From Candidatus Ectomicrobium neotermitis (GTDB lineage Bacteria; Elusimicrobiota; Endomicrobiia; Endomicrobiales; Endomicrobiaceae), in NCBI GenBank assembly GCA_031283745.1, contig JAITBH010000072.1:1-9677 (forward strand): a stretch of 9,677 nt of DNA, in the 5' to 3' direction. Positions 1 to 6,525 of this stretch are shown piece by piece; within the stretch, counting starts at the first letter, position 1; every line of letters starts with the position of its first letter. The notes beneath the pieces are model-generated. The model made no database searches and was not told the origin of the DNA. It saw only the letters and a program-made list of their open reading frames with translations. The position numbers and the translations under genes are program-made.

Positions 1-585
1 TTTACCTGCACGCCGGTTTTGCTCGTGAGTGTGAAATAGCTTTTTGCGTCTATAGCTAAGGTGAAGTCCTCGGTGCCTTGTGAAATTTCGTCGCTTGATA
101 TGCTTGAGCCGATGAGCGAAATGTAGGGCGTTAAGATTTTGCCTGTTTGAAGTTCGGCTGATAGACCAAAGTTGATATTGTTTATCCCGAAATCTGAACT
201 AAAGTCGTTATTTTTGGCTTTCACGGTGGTGGCTTGGTAAGCAGAAAGCGCCTTGAAATTGATGTTCCCGCTTAAAAGTGAGGCGTAAACCCCTACCTGA
301 AAGGCAGAAAACTCCGCTTTGTCAGCTTTTTGTGAGGTCTCGCCGAAGTCATATCCCGCATAAACTCCAGCCTTGAGGTTTTTCTTATTTATCAAAGCGG
401 CGCCAGCCTTTATCCCGGTGGTATTGGCACCAAATTTCCCTTCAACACTATCTTTAAGTTCAGCACTGCCGATTTGGGCTACTCCCCAGTAGTTCTCATT
501 GGCATTTTCATATATCGAGCTGTCGTCAAATTTAGACAGCTGCCTTATTGTGTTTGCAGCAAAGCTTGCTTTGATGAACTCGGGC
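1..585 (-). other. Autotransporter beta-barrel (translocator) domain, partial
   Basis: The last ~195 codons of the adhesin in the window start near MPEFIKASFAANTIRQ. They contain alternating hydrophobic strands separated by polar turns, including ENYWGVAQIGSAEL, TTGIKAGAALINKKNLKAG, VYAGYDFGETSQKAD and FQVGVYASLLSGNINFKA. WG(V/S) followed by a G-rich repeat with GxYxGY is typical of autotransporter barrels. A full barrel is about 250-300 residues, so roughly a third, including the terminal aromatic residue, is missing beyond base 1. Expected location: outer membrane, exporting the repeat passenger. Confidence 0.75.
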
Positions 586-2913
586 ATGTCTCCGCCAACG
601 CTTATTGCCTTCAAGCTCAACGTTTTCGTTTGCTCGTTATAGCTCAGCACAAAAAACGAGTGGTCATAGTCTAAGTTTTCAAAGCCTATCAGCTCGCCCG
701 TGAAAATGTCGGAATAGGTTCTTGGCGATGAGCTCTTATTGAAAAGGACGATATTGAGGAATGAGCCTTCTTGGAAGGTTATCGAGCTTGCCGAGATGAG
801 GTCATTTGCATTGTTGGCACTTAGGTCTATGCCTATTTCCAAAATTCCTTCGACTGTCAGGTTGTCAATGTTGGCGGTTTTGCTTGAGTAAAGTGTCTCA
901 GGCTCAGCCGATCCCGTAAACCCTGAACTCCTGAAACCGTTGGCTTCGCTGTTTGCCTCCCTGTCAACAAGTGAAAACTTCCCGTCCGCTGAAACATTGA
1001 GCGTGCTGATGACAATCTCATCAGCCGATATTGTCAAAACTCCACCGCTATTTATGTTTATCACCCCGCCCACCCCATTTATTCCACTCCGCAAAATCAC
1101 TTCGCTGTTCTCGCTGATCTCGATGGTGCCGTTATTATATATGTCAGCCCCTTTACCTGTGTCTGCTAAATTGCCCTCAAAAATTACCCTCGATCCGCCC
1201 TTAAAAATTATAGTGCTGTTTGCATAATTAAAAATTGCCCCGCCATTGCCAGTCGTGCTGTTACCTGAAAAACCGACTATTGAGTTGTCAAAAGAGACAG
1301 CCGCCTCCTGATTGTAAATAGCCCCGCCATGACTATCATAGCCGTATACATTATTATTGTATGCAGAGTTGTTTGAGAAATCGACTGTTGAGTTGACAAA
1401 AGAGACTGTCGACCAAACGTTGCCAATAGCCCCGCCGTCAAGATCCGCAGTGTTACCTGAGAAATCGACCGTTGAGTTGACAAAAGAGGCAGACGACCAA
1501 ATGTTTTCAATTGCCCCGCCGATCATTCCTGCGGTGTTATCCAAGAAATCGACTGTTGAGTTGACAAAAGAGACTGTCGACTCATACCAATTGAAAATTG
1601 CCCCTCCGCCATCATAGTATGCAGAGTTGTTTGAGAAATCGACCGTTGAGTTGACAAAAGAGACAGACGAGCAAATGTTATAAATAGCCCCGCCTCTATA
1701 TTTTGCAATGTTACCCAAGAAATCAACTGTTGAGTTGACAAAAGAGACTGTACCCCAATTGGAAATTGCCCCGCCGTCCCCCGTATCTATAACAGTCTTG
1801 TTGCCTGAAAAATCGACTGTTGAGTTGACAAAAGAGACTGTCGCTCCCCCACTATTGTCAATTGCCCCGCCAAACCTTGCAGAGTTGTTTGAAAAATCGA
1901 CTGTTGAGTTGACAAAAGAGACTGTACCCCTGTTGAAAATTGCCCCGCCATCGTCGTCCGTTGTCTTGTTAGCCACGAAACTGACTGTTGAGTTGACAAA
2001 AGAGACTGACGCACCCTGATTGTAAATAGCCCCGCCATCGTTGCCCGCAAAGTTGTTTAAGAAACTGACTGTTGAGTTGACAAAAGAGACAGACGACCCA
2101 CTGTTATAAATAGCCCCGCCAGACCCTCCATAATACCCATATGCACTGTTACCCAAGAAATCGACTGTTGAGTTGGTAAAAGATGTTGTCGAGTTCTTAT
2201 TGTAAATAGCCCCGCCATAATCTTCCGCAGTGTTAGATACGAAACTGACTGTTGAGCTGGCAAAAGAGACAGACGACCCACTGTTATAAATTGCTCCGCC
2301 ATCGTCGTCCGCAGCGTTGTTTAAGAAACTGACCGTTGAGTTGATAAAAGAGACTGTCGATCCACTGTTATAAATTGCCCCGCCATCCCCGTTGGTTGCC
2401 TTGTTATCCACGAAACTGACTGTTGAGTTGATAAAAGAGACTGTCGATCCATTGTTATAAATTGCCCCGCCATCCCCACTCGCCACTGTGTTATCGTTAT
2501 CCAAGAATTTGACTGTCAAGCTGTCAAAGGTTATCAAGGAAGAGTTTTGGTTTCTTATAGCCGAGGCGGTAGCATTTGAAAATGTCAGCAGATTAAGATT
2601 TTGAAACATCAACTTTTTGTTGTCTAAAGCCAAAATACCTGATTGCGGTTGGGGGGGGGGGGGAGAAAATAAAAAAAAGCGACTTACTGGTGTTTGATGT
2701 AATTTTTTTGTCGGCACTTAAAGTAAACAAGGTAAAGTTACCGATGTTGGTTATGTCGGCTGTTAGCTCGATGGGGTTTGAGGAATAGTCATTGGTATCG
2801 TTGAGGTAACCTGACAGAGCAATCCAGTTTGCGGCGGGGACAGCCTCACTTTTTTGAGTGAGGGTAAAGATAAATACTAAAACTACGGCAACTGCGATGA
2901 CTGCTTTTTTCAT
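1..2913 (-). CDS. Phase-variable Pmp-like autotransporter adhesin, frame broken at a poly-G tract, C-terminus outside window
   Basis: Seen: on the minus strand an ATG at 2913, with AAGGAGA six bases upstream (2920-2926), encodes a signal peptide. The frame is lost at a 13-base C run (2651-2663, coding strand). In the frame that 12 or 15 C would give, translation is open from 2717 to base 1 without a stop. In order the body shows a short N-terminal stretch (ILALDNKKLMFQNLNLL), about 15 repeats with FxxN and GGAI motifs (about 2535-1215), a beta-rich linker (about 1215-585), and a barrel-like domain with WGVAQIG and LKAGVYAGYDFGE. FxxN plus GGA[ILV] is the hallmark of chlamydial Pmp passengers, and the barrel resembles the autotransporter domain that exports them. 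Inferred role: a surface-exposed beta-helix adhesin or antigen. The C-terminal barrel strands lie beyond base 1. The ON-state product would exceed 970 residues. The family assignment is firm; ligand and function are unknown. Confidence 0.85.
1215..2535 (-). repeat. About 15 tandem FxxN...GGAI beta-helix repeats, 81-110 bp each
   Basis: Coding-strand translation gives a repeating unit close to [TS]VSFVNSTV[DS]F, then FxxN (FSNN, FLDN, FVDN or FLGN), a variable loop of 3-13 residues, and GGAIYN or a variant. I count 15 units, the first and last degenerate. Length variation sits almost entirely in the loop between FxxN and GGAI. At DNA level the plus-strand core gttgagttgacaaaagagac is identical in 8 units and differs by one to a few bases in most others. 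The N-terminal units mostly read STVSF and the C-terminal ones STVDF. Such regularity is expected of one right-handed beta-helix coil per unit, and the DNA identity suggests recent duplication or gene conversion. Confidence 0.9.
2593..2913 (-). CDS. Signal-peptide fragment of the adhesin as read with 13 C (OFF-state product)
   Basis: As assembled, translation from ATG 2913 gives 106 residues and stops at 2593-2595. Residues 1-24 form a classical signal peptide: MKK, then a hydrophobic core AVIAVAVVLVFIF, and a likely cleavage after SEA before VPAANW. Residues ~30-80 (IELTADITNIGNFTLFTLSA) look like the first beta-strands of a beta-helix. The run of prolines after FIFS is encoded by the C tract, and the 18 residues after it (TAIRYFGFRQQK onward) are out-of-frame translation of the adhesin body. 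A gene caller may list this as a separate small hypothetical protein; I read it as the 5' end of the large autotransporter gene, not an independent gene. Confidence 0.75.
   Translation of the reverse strand: MKKAVIAVAVVLVFIFTLTQKSEAVPAANWIALSGYLNDTNDYSSNPIELTADITNIGNFTLFTLSADKKITSNTSKSLFFIFSPPPPTAIRYFGFRQQKVDVSKS
2651..2663 (-). repeat. Poly-G/C homopolymer, 13 units, phase-variation switch
   Basis: Thirteen consecutive G on the plus strand (C on the coding strand) lie about 83 codons into the adhesin gene. The signal-peptide frame and the repeat/barrel frame differ by one base across this tract, so 12 or 15 units give one continuous protein and 13 gives early termination. Intragenic poly-G/C tracts that slip during replication are established ON/OFF switches for surface proteins in Campylobacter, Neisseria and Chlamydia pmp genes. 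A homopolymer length error in the assembly would look the same. Confidence 0.85.
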
Positions 2914-2946
2914 GTTGAATCTCCTTTTTAACGACAGTGATAAGTG

Positions 2947-2967
2947 GTTAGTGGTTAGTGGTTAGTG
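2947..2967 (+). repeat. Three perfect GTTAGTG heptamers plus a degenerate fourth
   Basis: Perfect heptamers lie at 2947-2953, 2954-2960 and 2961-2967, preceded by ATAAGTG at 2940-2946. They sit 27-54 bases upstream of the adhesin ATG, where a promoter spacer could lie. The right arm carries the inverted form: CACTAAC at 3366-3372 and 3373-3379, then TACTAAT and CACTGTT. Confidence 0.8.
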
Positions 2968-3026
2968 AACTGCCACGACCAAAACCACGACAAACAACAA
3001 ACGGCGAACGACAAATACAAACCCCC

Positions 3027-3087
3027 GCCGCCTATGGCGGCACCCCCTTTGGAAAGGGGGCTGTGCTCCCGCCAAACAGAAGGCGGG
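3027..3087. repeat. Cluster of three adjacent palindromes
   Basis: Three hairpins follow one another. GCCGCC/GGCGGC with loop TAT lies at 3027-3041. The perfect palindrome ccccctttggaaaggggg is at 3043-3060. CCCGCC/GGCGGG with an eight-base loop AAACAGAA is at 3068-3087. No U-run follows any of them, so they are not simple terminators. Confidence 0.7.
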
Positions 3088-3279
3088 CAGGTGACAAGTG
3101 ATCAAGTGGGTGGAGAGGGGGGAGTAGGTAACGACCAGAGGGTAGGAGTCGCTTTCAAGAAAGCCTTTATATGAAAAAGATTTTCAATTATCAAACCGGA
3201 AAGACAGGGAACGAAAGGGGAACAAAAGGGATCAGGGAACGGAAGGGAACTGCCACAACCACGACAACTACAACTGCAA

Positions 3280-3321
3280 CCCGCCAAACAGAAGGCGGGC
3301 GGGAGGGTTTGAAACCCTCCC
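3280..3321. repeat. Second copy of the 21-base module followed by a strong palindrome
   Basis: Bases 3280-3300 repeat 3068-3088 exactly (CCCGCC, loop AAACAGAA, GGCGGGC). They are followed directly by a 9-bp stem, GGGAGGGTT/AACCCTCCC, with loop TGA at 3301-3321. The exact repeat in the same orientation on both sides of the element shows that it is modular. Confidence 0.7.
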
Positions 3322-3421
3322 CTGCATTGGTCACCCGATTGCCGTGGCAGTTGCTTTTCTCTATCCACTAACCACTAACTACTAATCACTGTTGTTCTAT
3401 AAATCTTGTAAAATCACACTC

Positions 3422-4624
3422 ATGAACAAAACCAAAACTTTTCGATACATCGCACTGGTATTAGTTTGCTTGGCTCTCGTAACGATAATTTTAGACTTAC
3501 AAATCTCAAAACTATCGATCATTCGCCCAAAGCCCCGGATGTTAGAAACCTTCCAGATGGTTATCACCCCAAAAGACAGTATCACCTCAAGCCTTTCCCG
3601 TTCGCCTCTCCCCCAAAAGGATCAAACAATCATCATAGACGAGTTAAAAAAGCAGACAAATATCAATCGCTGCTCCCCCAATGATTTCTATGAAATAGTG
3701 TTTGCAAAAGATTCTACGGACTGGATTTCTTTTGCTTATTACCCTGTTGGCTCGCAACTGTTTTATTTGGTAAGAAAACGCACCGACGGCTCAATTACAT
3801 CGTCAACCCAAAAACTTGGCTTAACAACCGTTGAAGTTCGAAAGAAGGGAACAATCGAATCGTCTCTGTGGGAATCTATGCGGGCTTTAGGCATATCCCC
3901 CGAGGCGATTTTGTCTTTTGTAGACATTTTCCAGTGGCAATTAGACTTCAACACCGAAACTCAAAAAGGGGACAGGTTTACGATAGTCTTTGAAGAGGAT
4001 ATTTTAGACAAGAAAAAAACAGTCGCTGCGATAAGAATTAAGGCGGCACAATATAAAACTGACAAAAGGGCGTTGGCTTCCGTCTACTTTGCAAGCTCAG
4101 ACGGGAGACGCAAAGGGTTTTTTGATCTTGACGGCATGTCGGTCAAAAGAATGTTCTTGAGCGCCCCTTTGCAATATAGGAGGATAAGCTCATACTTTAG
4201 CGGGGCAAGGATGCACCCCATTTTGAAATATGTCAGACCCCATTCGGGCATAGACTATGCCGCCCCAGAGGGAACACCCGTATCAGCTGTAGCAGACGGA
4301 GTGGTCATAAAAGCTCAAAGAGACAACAGTTTGGGCAATTACATAATGGTCAAGCACTCGATGGGTTATGAGACAAGTTATGGACATTTGAGGAACTTTG
4401 CAGCAGGCATTCGGGTTGGATCATCAGTTAAGCAGGGGCAACTCATCGGATATGTCGGACAAACAGGTTTAGCTACAGGGCCCCACTTAGACTTTAGAAT
4501 AAAACTGAATGGGAAACTCTTTAACTTTCTTGATATAAAGCAGCCCCCTGCAGCAGTGCTTACCACAAACGATAAGCCCGATTTCAATAAAACAGTGGAC
4601 GCTTATCTACCGCTTTTTGATTAA
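3422..4624 (+). CDS. Membrane-anchored M23 (LytM-type) peptidase, MepM/Csd3-like
   Basis: Predicted murein endopeptidase of 400 residues acting in the periplasm. A single hydrophobic segment at residues ~8-28 (FRYIALVLVCLALVTIILDL) would anchor it or act as a signal. Residues ~145-200 (SLWESMRALG ... DIFQWQLDF ... KGDRFTIVFEE) match the middle domain of MepM/Csd3 proteins. The LytM domain at ~255-370 has HxxxD (H274, D278, HSGID), SYGH (H322) and GPHLD (H355, D357). In the usual HxH the last residue is a zinc-binding His; here it is Asp. Start: ATG 3422 places MNK directly before the hydrophobic segment. A TTG at 3392 would add ten residues but lies in the inverted-repeat arm. Neither start has a good Shine-Dalgarno. 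The transketolase gene follows 33 bases downstream with no terminator between. Class is secure; the cut bond is inferred from the family. Confidence 0.85.
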   Translation: MNKTKTFRYIALVLVCLALVTIILDLQISKLSIIRPKPRMLETFQMVITPKDSITSSLSRSPLPQKDQTIIIDELKKQTNINRCSPNDFYEIVFAKDSTDWISFAYYPVGSQLFYLVRKRTDGSITSSTQKLGLTTVEVRKKGTIESSLWESMRALGISPEAILSFVDIFQWQLDFNTETQKGDRFTIVFEEDILDKKKTVAAIRIKAAQYKTDKRALASVYFASSDGRRKGFFDLDGMSVKRMFLSAPLQYRRISSYFSGARMHPILKYVRPHSGIDYAAPEGTPVSAVADGVVIKAQRDNSLGNYIMVKHSMGYETSYGHLRNFAAGIRVGSSVKQGQLIGYVGQTGLATGPHLDFRIKLNGKLFNFLDIKQPPAAVLTTNDKPDFNKTVDAYLPLFD

Positions 4625-4657
4625 AAGAGCAGTCAAAAACTACCAAAAGGAGAAAAT

Positions 4658-5518
4658 ATGCCTATAGACAGCAATGAAATAAAGAGACTCAAGTTAGTTT
4701 CGGCAAATATTCGTTTAGATGTATTAAAGACTCTTCGCAAAATTGGTTACGGGCATTTGGGTGGATCTCTATCTATAGTAGAGACGCTGAGTGCCATATA
4801 CGGAAAACACCTGCGTTTTGACCCCAAAAACCCGAACTGGTCCAAAAGGGATATGGTTGTTTTATCTAAAGGTCATGCGGGACCTGCTTTGTATTCAACT
4901 TTAGCCAACTTCGGCTTTTTCCCAAAAGAGATACTTGAAACCTTAAATGCAGGCGGGACTATCCTTCCATCTCATCCTGATAGAACAAAAACCCCCGGTG
5001 TTGATGCCACAACCGGCTCGCTTGGGCAGGGGACATCAGTTGCGGCAGGGTTAGCATACGGTTTCCGATTAAACAAAACGGATCAAGTCGTATATCTCAT
5101 AGTTGGGGACGGGGAATTAGATGAAGGGCAGTGTTGGGAAGCTTTTCAGTTTATAGCCCACAATAAACTGGGTAACTGCATTGTCTTTATCGATGTCAAC
5201 AAAAAGCAGCTCGACGGATGGACAAAAGACATCATCAACCCTTTTGACATCGCAAAAAAGATGGAAAGCTTTGGCTTTAAGGTGTGGAAAGTTAAGGGAG
5301 ACGACGAGGGGGCAATCAGCAATGCAATTGAGGAGTGCAAAGCACAGGAATGGACTGCTGTTTGTATTGTTCTTGATACGGTCAAAGGGCAGGGTGTTAA
5401 GTATTTTGAGGATTATATGGACAATCATTCGGTGAAATTTAACACAGATGAAAACAAAAAAGCAGCAGATGACGCTATCAAAAATCTCGAGGCTTTCATC
5501 GCCAAAGGAGGCGTGTAA
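4658..5518 (+). CDS. Transketolase, N-terminal (TPP pyrophosphate-binding) subunit
   Basis: First half of a split transketolase, which moves a two-carbon ketol unit between sugar phosphates in the non-oxidative pentose phosphate pathway, using thiamine diphosphate and Mg2+. The 286 residues match the usual N-terminal subunit. Visible are GHLGGSLS near residue 32, the KGH motif (VVLSKGHAGPALYS), LPSHPDR, GSLGQGTSVAAGLAYG, and the TPP motif GDG (150-152), followed 28 residues later by N181 (GDGELDEGQCWEA...DVN). AAGGAG lies 7-8 bases before the ATG. The stop overlaps the next start as TAATG, so the two halves are translationally coupled and presumably form one enzyme. The substrate could differ from ordinary pentose phosphates, since split transketolases also serve specialised pathways such as sulfoquinovose breakdown; the PTS genes downstream favour sugar catabolism. 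Confidence 0.93.
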   Translation: MPIDSNEIKRLKLVSANIRLDVLKTLRKIGYGHLGGSLSIVETLSAIYGKHLRFDPKNPNWSKRDMVVLSKGHAGPALYSTLANFGFFPKEILETLNAGGTILPSHPDRTKTPGVDATTGSLGQGTSVAAGLAYGFRLNKTDQVVYLIVGDGELDEGQCWEAFQFIAHNKLGNCIVFIDVNKKQLDGWTKDIINPFDIAKKMESFGFKVWKVKGDDEGAISNAIEECKAQEWTAVCIVLDTVKGQGVKYFEDYMDNHSVKFNTDENKKAADDAIKNLEAFIAKGGV

Positions 5519-6471
5519 TGTTTACTATTGAAAGAAGTAAAGCAAACGCCGAATTGAGAATGGCTGTCGTGTCGGCTTTGCAAGATTTAATGAAAACGGA
5601 CGACAAAGTCGTCGCTTTAGAGGCAGATTTAGGCGGGGCAAGCGGATGGACAAAGATACAAAAGACCAATCCCGACCGGTTTATCAATGTAGGGATAGCT
5701 GAAGCCAATATGACAGGTATAGCGGCGGGGCTTAGCATAGGGGGTTGGACTCCTTTTATTCACACCTTTGCCCCTTTTGCAACGCGGCGGGCATATGATC
5801 AGCTCTACCTCTCGGGGGCTTATGCACACAATACGGTCAATATCTATGGCTCAGATCCCGGTTTTGCGGCGGGTCCAAATGGAGGAACCCACACAAGCTT
5901 TGAAGATATTGCTTTGATGAGGGAAATACCTTTTTCTGTTATATGCGACGCTGCGGACTATGTTCAGATGAGATGGATAATTAAAACTTTCTCAAAACTC
6001 AAAGGCATTCATTATGTTCGTGGTAACAGGAAAGCAGTAAACAACATATATAAGGAAGGCTCCGAATTTGAGTTGGGCAAAGGCAATGTTTTGAGGAAGG
6101 GCAAAGATGTTTTGGTGATAACGGCGGGGCAGCTTGTTTGGGACGCTTTAGAGGCCGCCGATGAGTTAAAAAATGACATAGATGTGGAAGTTGTCGATAT
6201 GTTTACGATAAAACCTTTCGACTTTAAGCTGCTATCAGAGTGCTTAAAGGGCAAAAAGGGAGTAGTTTCATTTGAAAACCACTCAATTTTTGGGGGGATA
6301 GGAAGCATAATTAGCGAATACTTAGCTGAAAGGGCAGCGGCAATTCCGCTCAAAAGAGTGGGGATATGCGAGAGGTTTGGAGAGGTAGGCTCTCAAGATT
6401 ATTTGCAAAAAGCCTATGGACTGACCTCAGCGGACTTGAAAGCTGCAATAAGAAGCTTTGCAAACAGATAG
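5518..6471 (+). CDS. Transketolase, C-terminal (pyrimidine-binding) subunit
   Basis: Second half of the split transketolase, 317 residues, the usual size. The pyrimidine domain holds the catalytic glutamate E62 in VGIAEANMTGIAAGLS, which activates thiamine diphosphate, and GGTHTSFEDIALMR at about 125. The C-terminal domain follows (ITAGQLVWDALEAADEL, then VVDMFTIKPFD and SFENHSIFGGIGS). The start is fixed by AAAGGAGG at 5504-5511 and the one-base overlap with the preceding stop. Expected to assemble with the N-terminal subunit into a cytoplasmic heterotetramer. DXS and pyruvate dehydrogenase E1 beta share parts of this fold, but the pairing with a GHLGGSLS/GDGELDEG partner makes transketolase the better call. 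Confidence 0.92.
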   Translation: MFTIERSKANAELRMAVVSALQDLMKTDDKVVALEADLGGASGWTKIQKTNPDRFINVGIAEANMTGIAAGLSIGGWTPFIHTFAPFATRRAYDQLYLSGAYAHNTVNIYGSDPGFAAGPNGGTHTSFEDIALMREIPFSVICDAADYVQMRWIIKTFSKLKGIHYVRGNRKAVNNIYKEGSEFELGKGNVLRKGKDVLVITAGQLVWDALEAADELKNDIDVEVVDMFTIKPFDFKLLSECLKGKKGVVSFENHSIFGGIGSIISEYLAERAAAIPLKRVGICERFGEVGSQDYLQKAYGLTSADLKAAIRSFANR

Positions 6472-6480
6472 CAGTAAAAA

Positions 6481-6518
6481 CAAATCTTCTAAAAGGAGAT
6501 TTGAATAAAAAAAGGAGG
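6481..6518 (+). promoter_or_regulatory. Intercistronic hairpin containing one Shine-Dalgarno-like site, followed by the true site
   Basis: CAAATCTTC (6481-6489) pairs with GGAGATTTG (6495-6503) around loop TAAAA, giving a 9-bp stem with one G-U pair. The stem buries an AAGGAGA. The second site, AAAGGAGG (6511-6518), is placed correctly for the permease ATG at 6526. No U-run follows, so a terminator is unlikely; an mRNA-processing or stability element is possible. Confidence 0.45.
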
Positions 6519-6525
6519 GAATATT

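Larger units (their letters stand above)
2930..3396. mobile_element. Intergenic element with ~50-bp imperfect terminal inverted repeats (MITE-like)
   Basis: The left arm (2930-2976) and the reverse complement of the right arm (3344-3396) align over their outer 32 bases with three mismatches. After a short divergent spacer both end in AACTGCCAC. Both arms contain GTTAGTG-type heptamers. Between them lie several G+C-rich palindromes, two identical 21-base modules and a purine-rich stretch (about 3196-3250), but no recognisable transposase or convincing gene. The left arm starts four bases from the adhesin Shine-Dalgarno and the right arm ends 25 bases before the peptidase ATG. It could be a non-autonomous mobile element, a palindromic intergenic repeat family, or a remnant. 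I see no clear target-site duplication. Confidence 0.5.

Noticed and set aside
1357..2019. Plus-strand open frames with repeated EKSTVELTKETV units (1357-1617 and 1708-2019)
   Set aside because: They are antisense to the GGAI repeat array; the periodic peptide is a by-product of the DNA repeats, and neither frame has a ribosome-binding site. The minus-strand frame is open for 2.7 kb and matches a known family.
1277..2302. Minus-strand frames with STQQSIS-type repeats
   Set aside because: Same strand as the adhesin but a different frame, broken into several short pieces. The frame giving VSFVNSTVDF is continuous and runs into the barrel.
1265..2530. CRISPR array
   Set aside because: The period of 81-110 bases is too long, the 20-base cores lie within a coding frame, and the spacers encode conserved GGAI/FxxN motifs.
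2607..2609. ATG at 2609 (minus strand) as an independent start for the adhesin body
   Set aside because: No Shine-Dalgarno precedes it and it would give a protein without a signal peptide, which a surface autotransporter needs.
2965..3371. Small open frames in the intergenic element (2965-3174, 3102-3368, 3171-3371)
   Set aside because: They are low-complexity translations of palindromes and purine runs, overlap each other on both strands, and show no recognisable protein.
3392..3421. TTG at 3392 as the start of the M23 peptidase
   Set aside because: It falls inside the inverted-repeat arm and has no Shine-Dalgarno. ATG 3422 gives a normal positively charged N-terminus before the hydrophobic segment, though its own ribosome site is also weak.
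5117..5435. Antisense and alternative-frame open stretches within the transketolase N-terminal gene
   Set aside because: The annotated frame contains the full TPP motif and is coupled to the partner gene; the others show no domain and no ribosome site.
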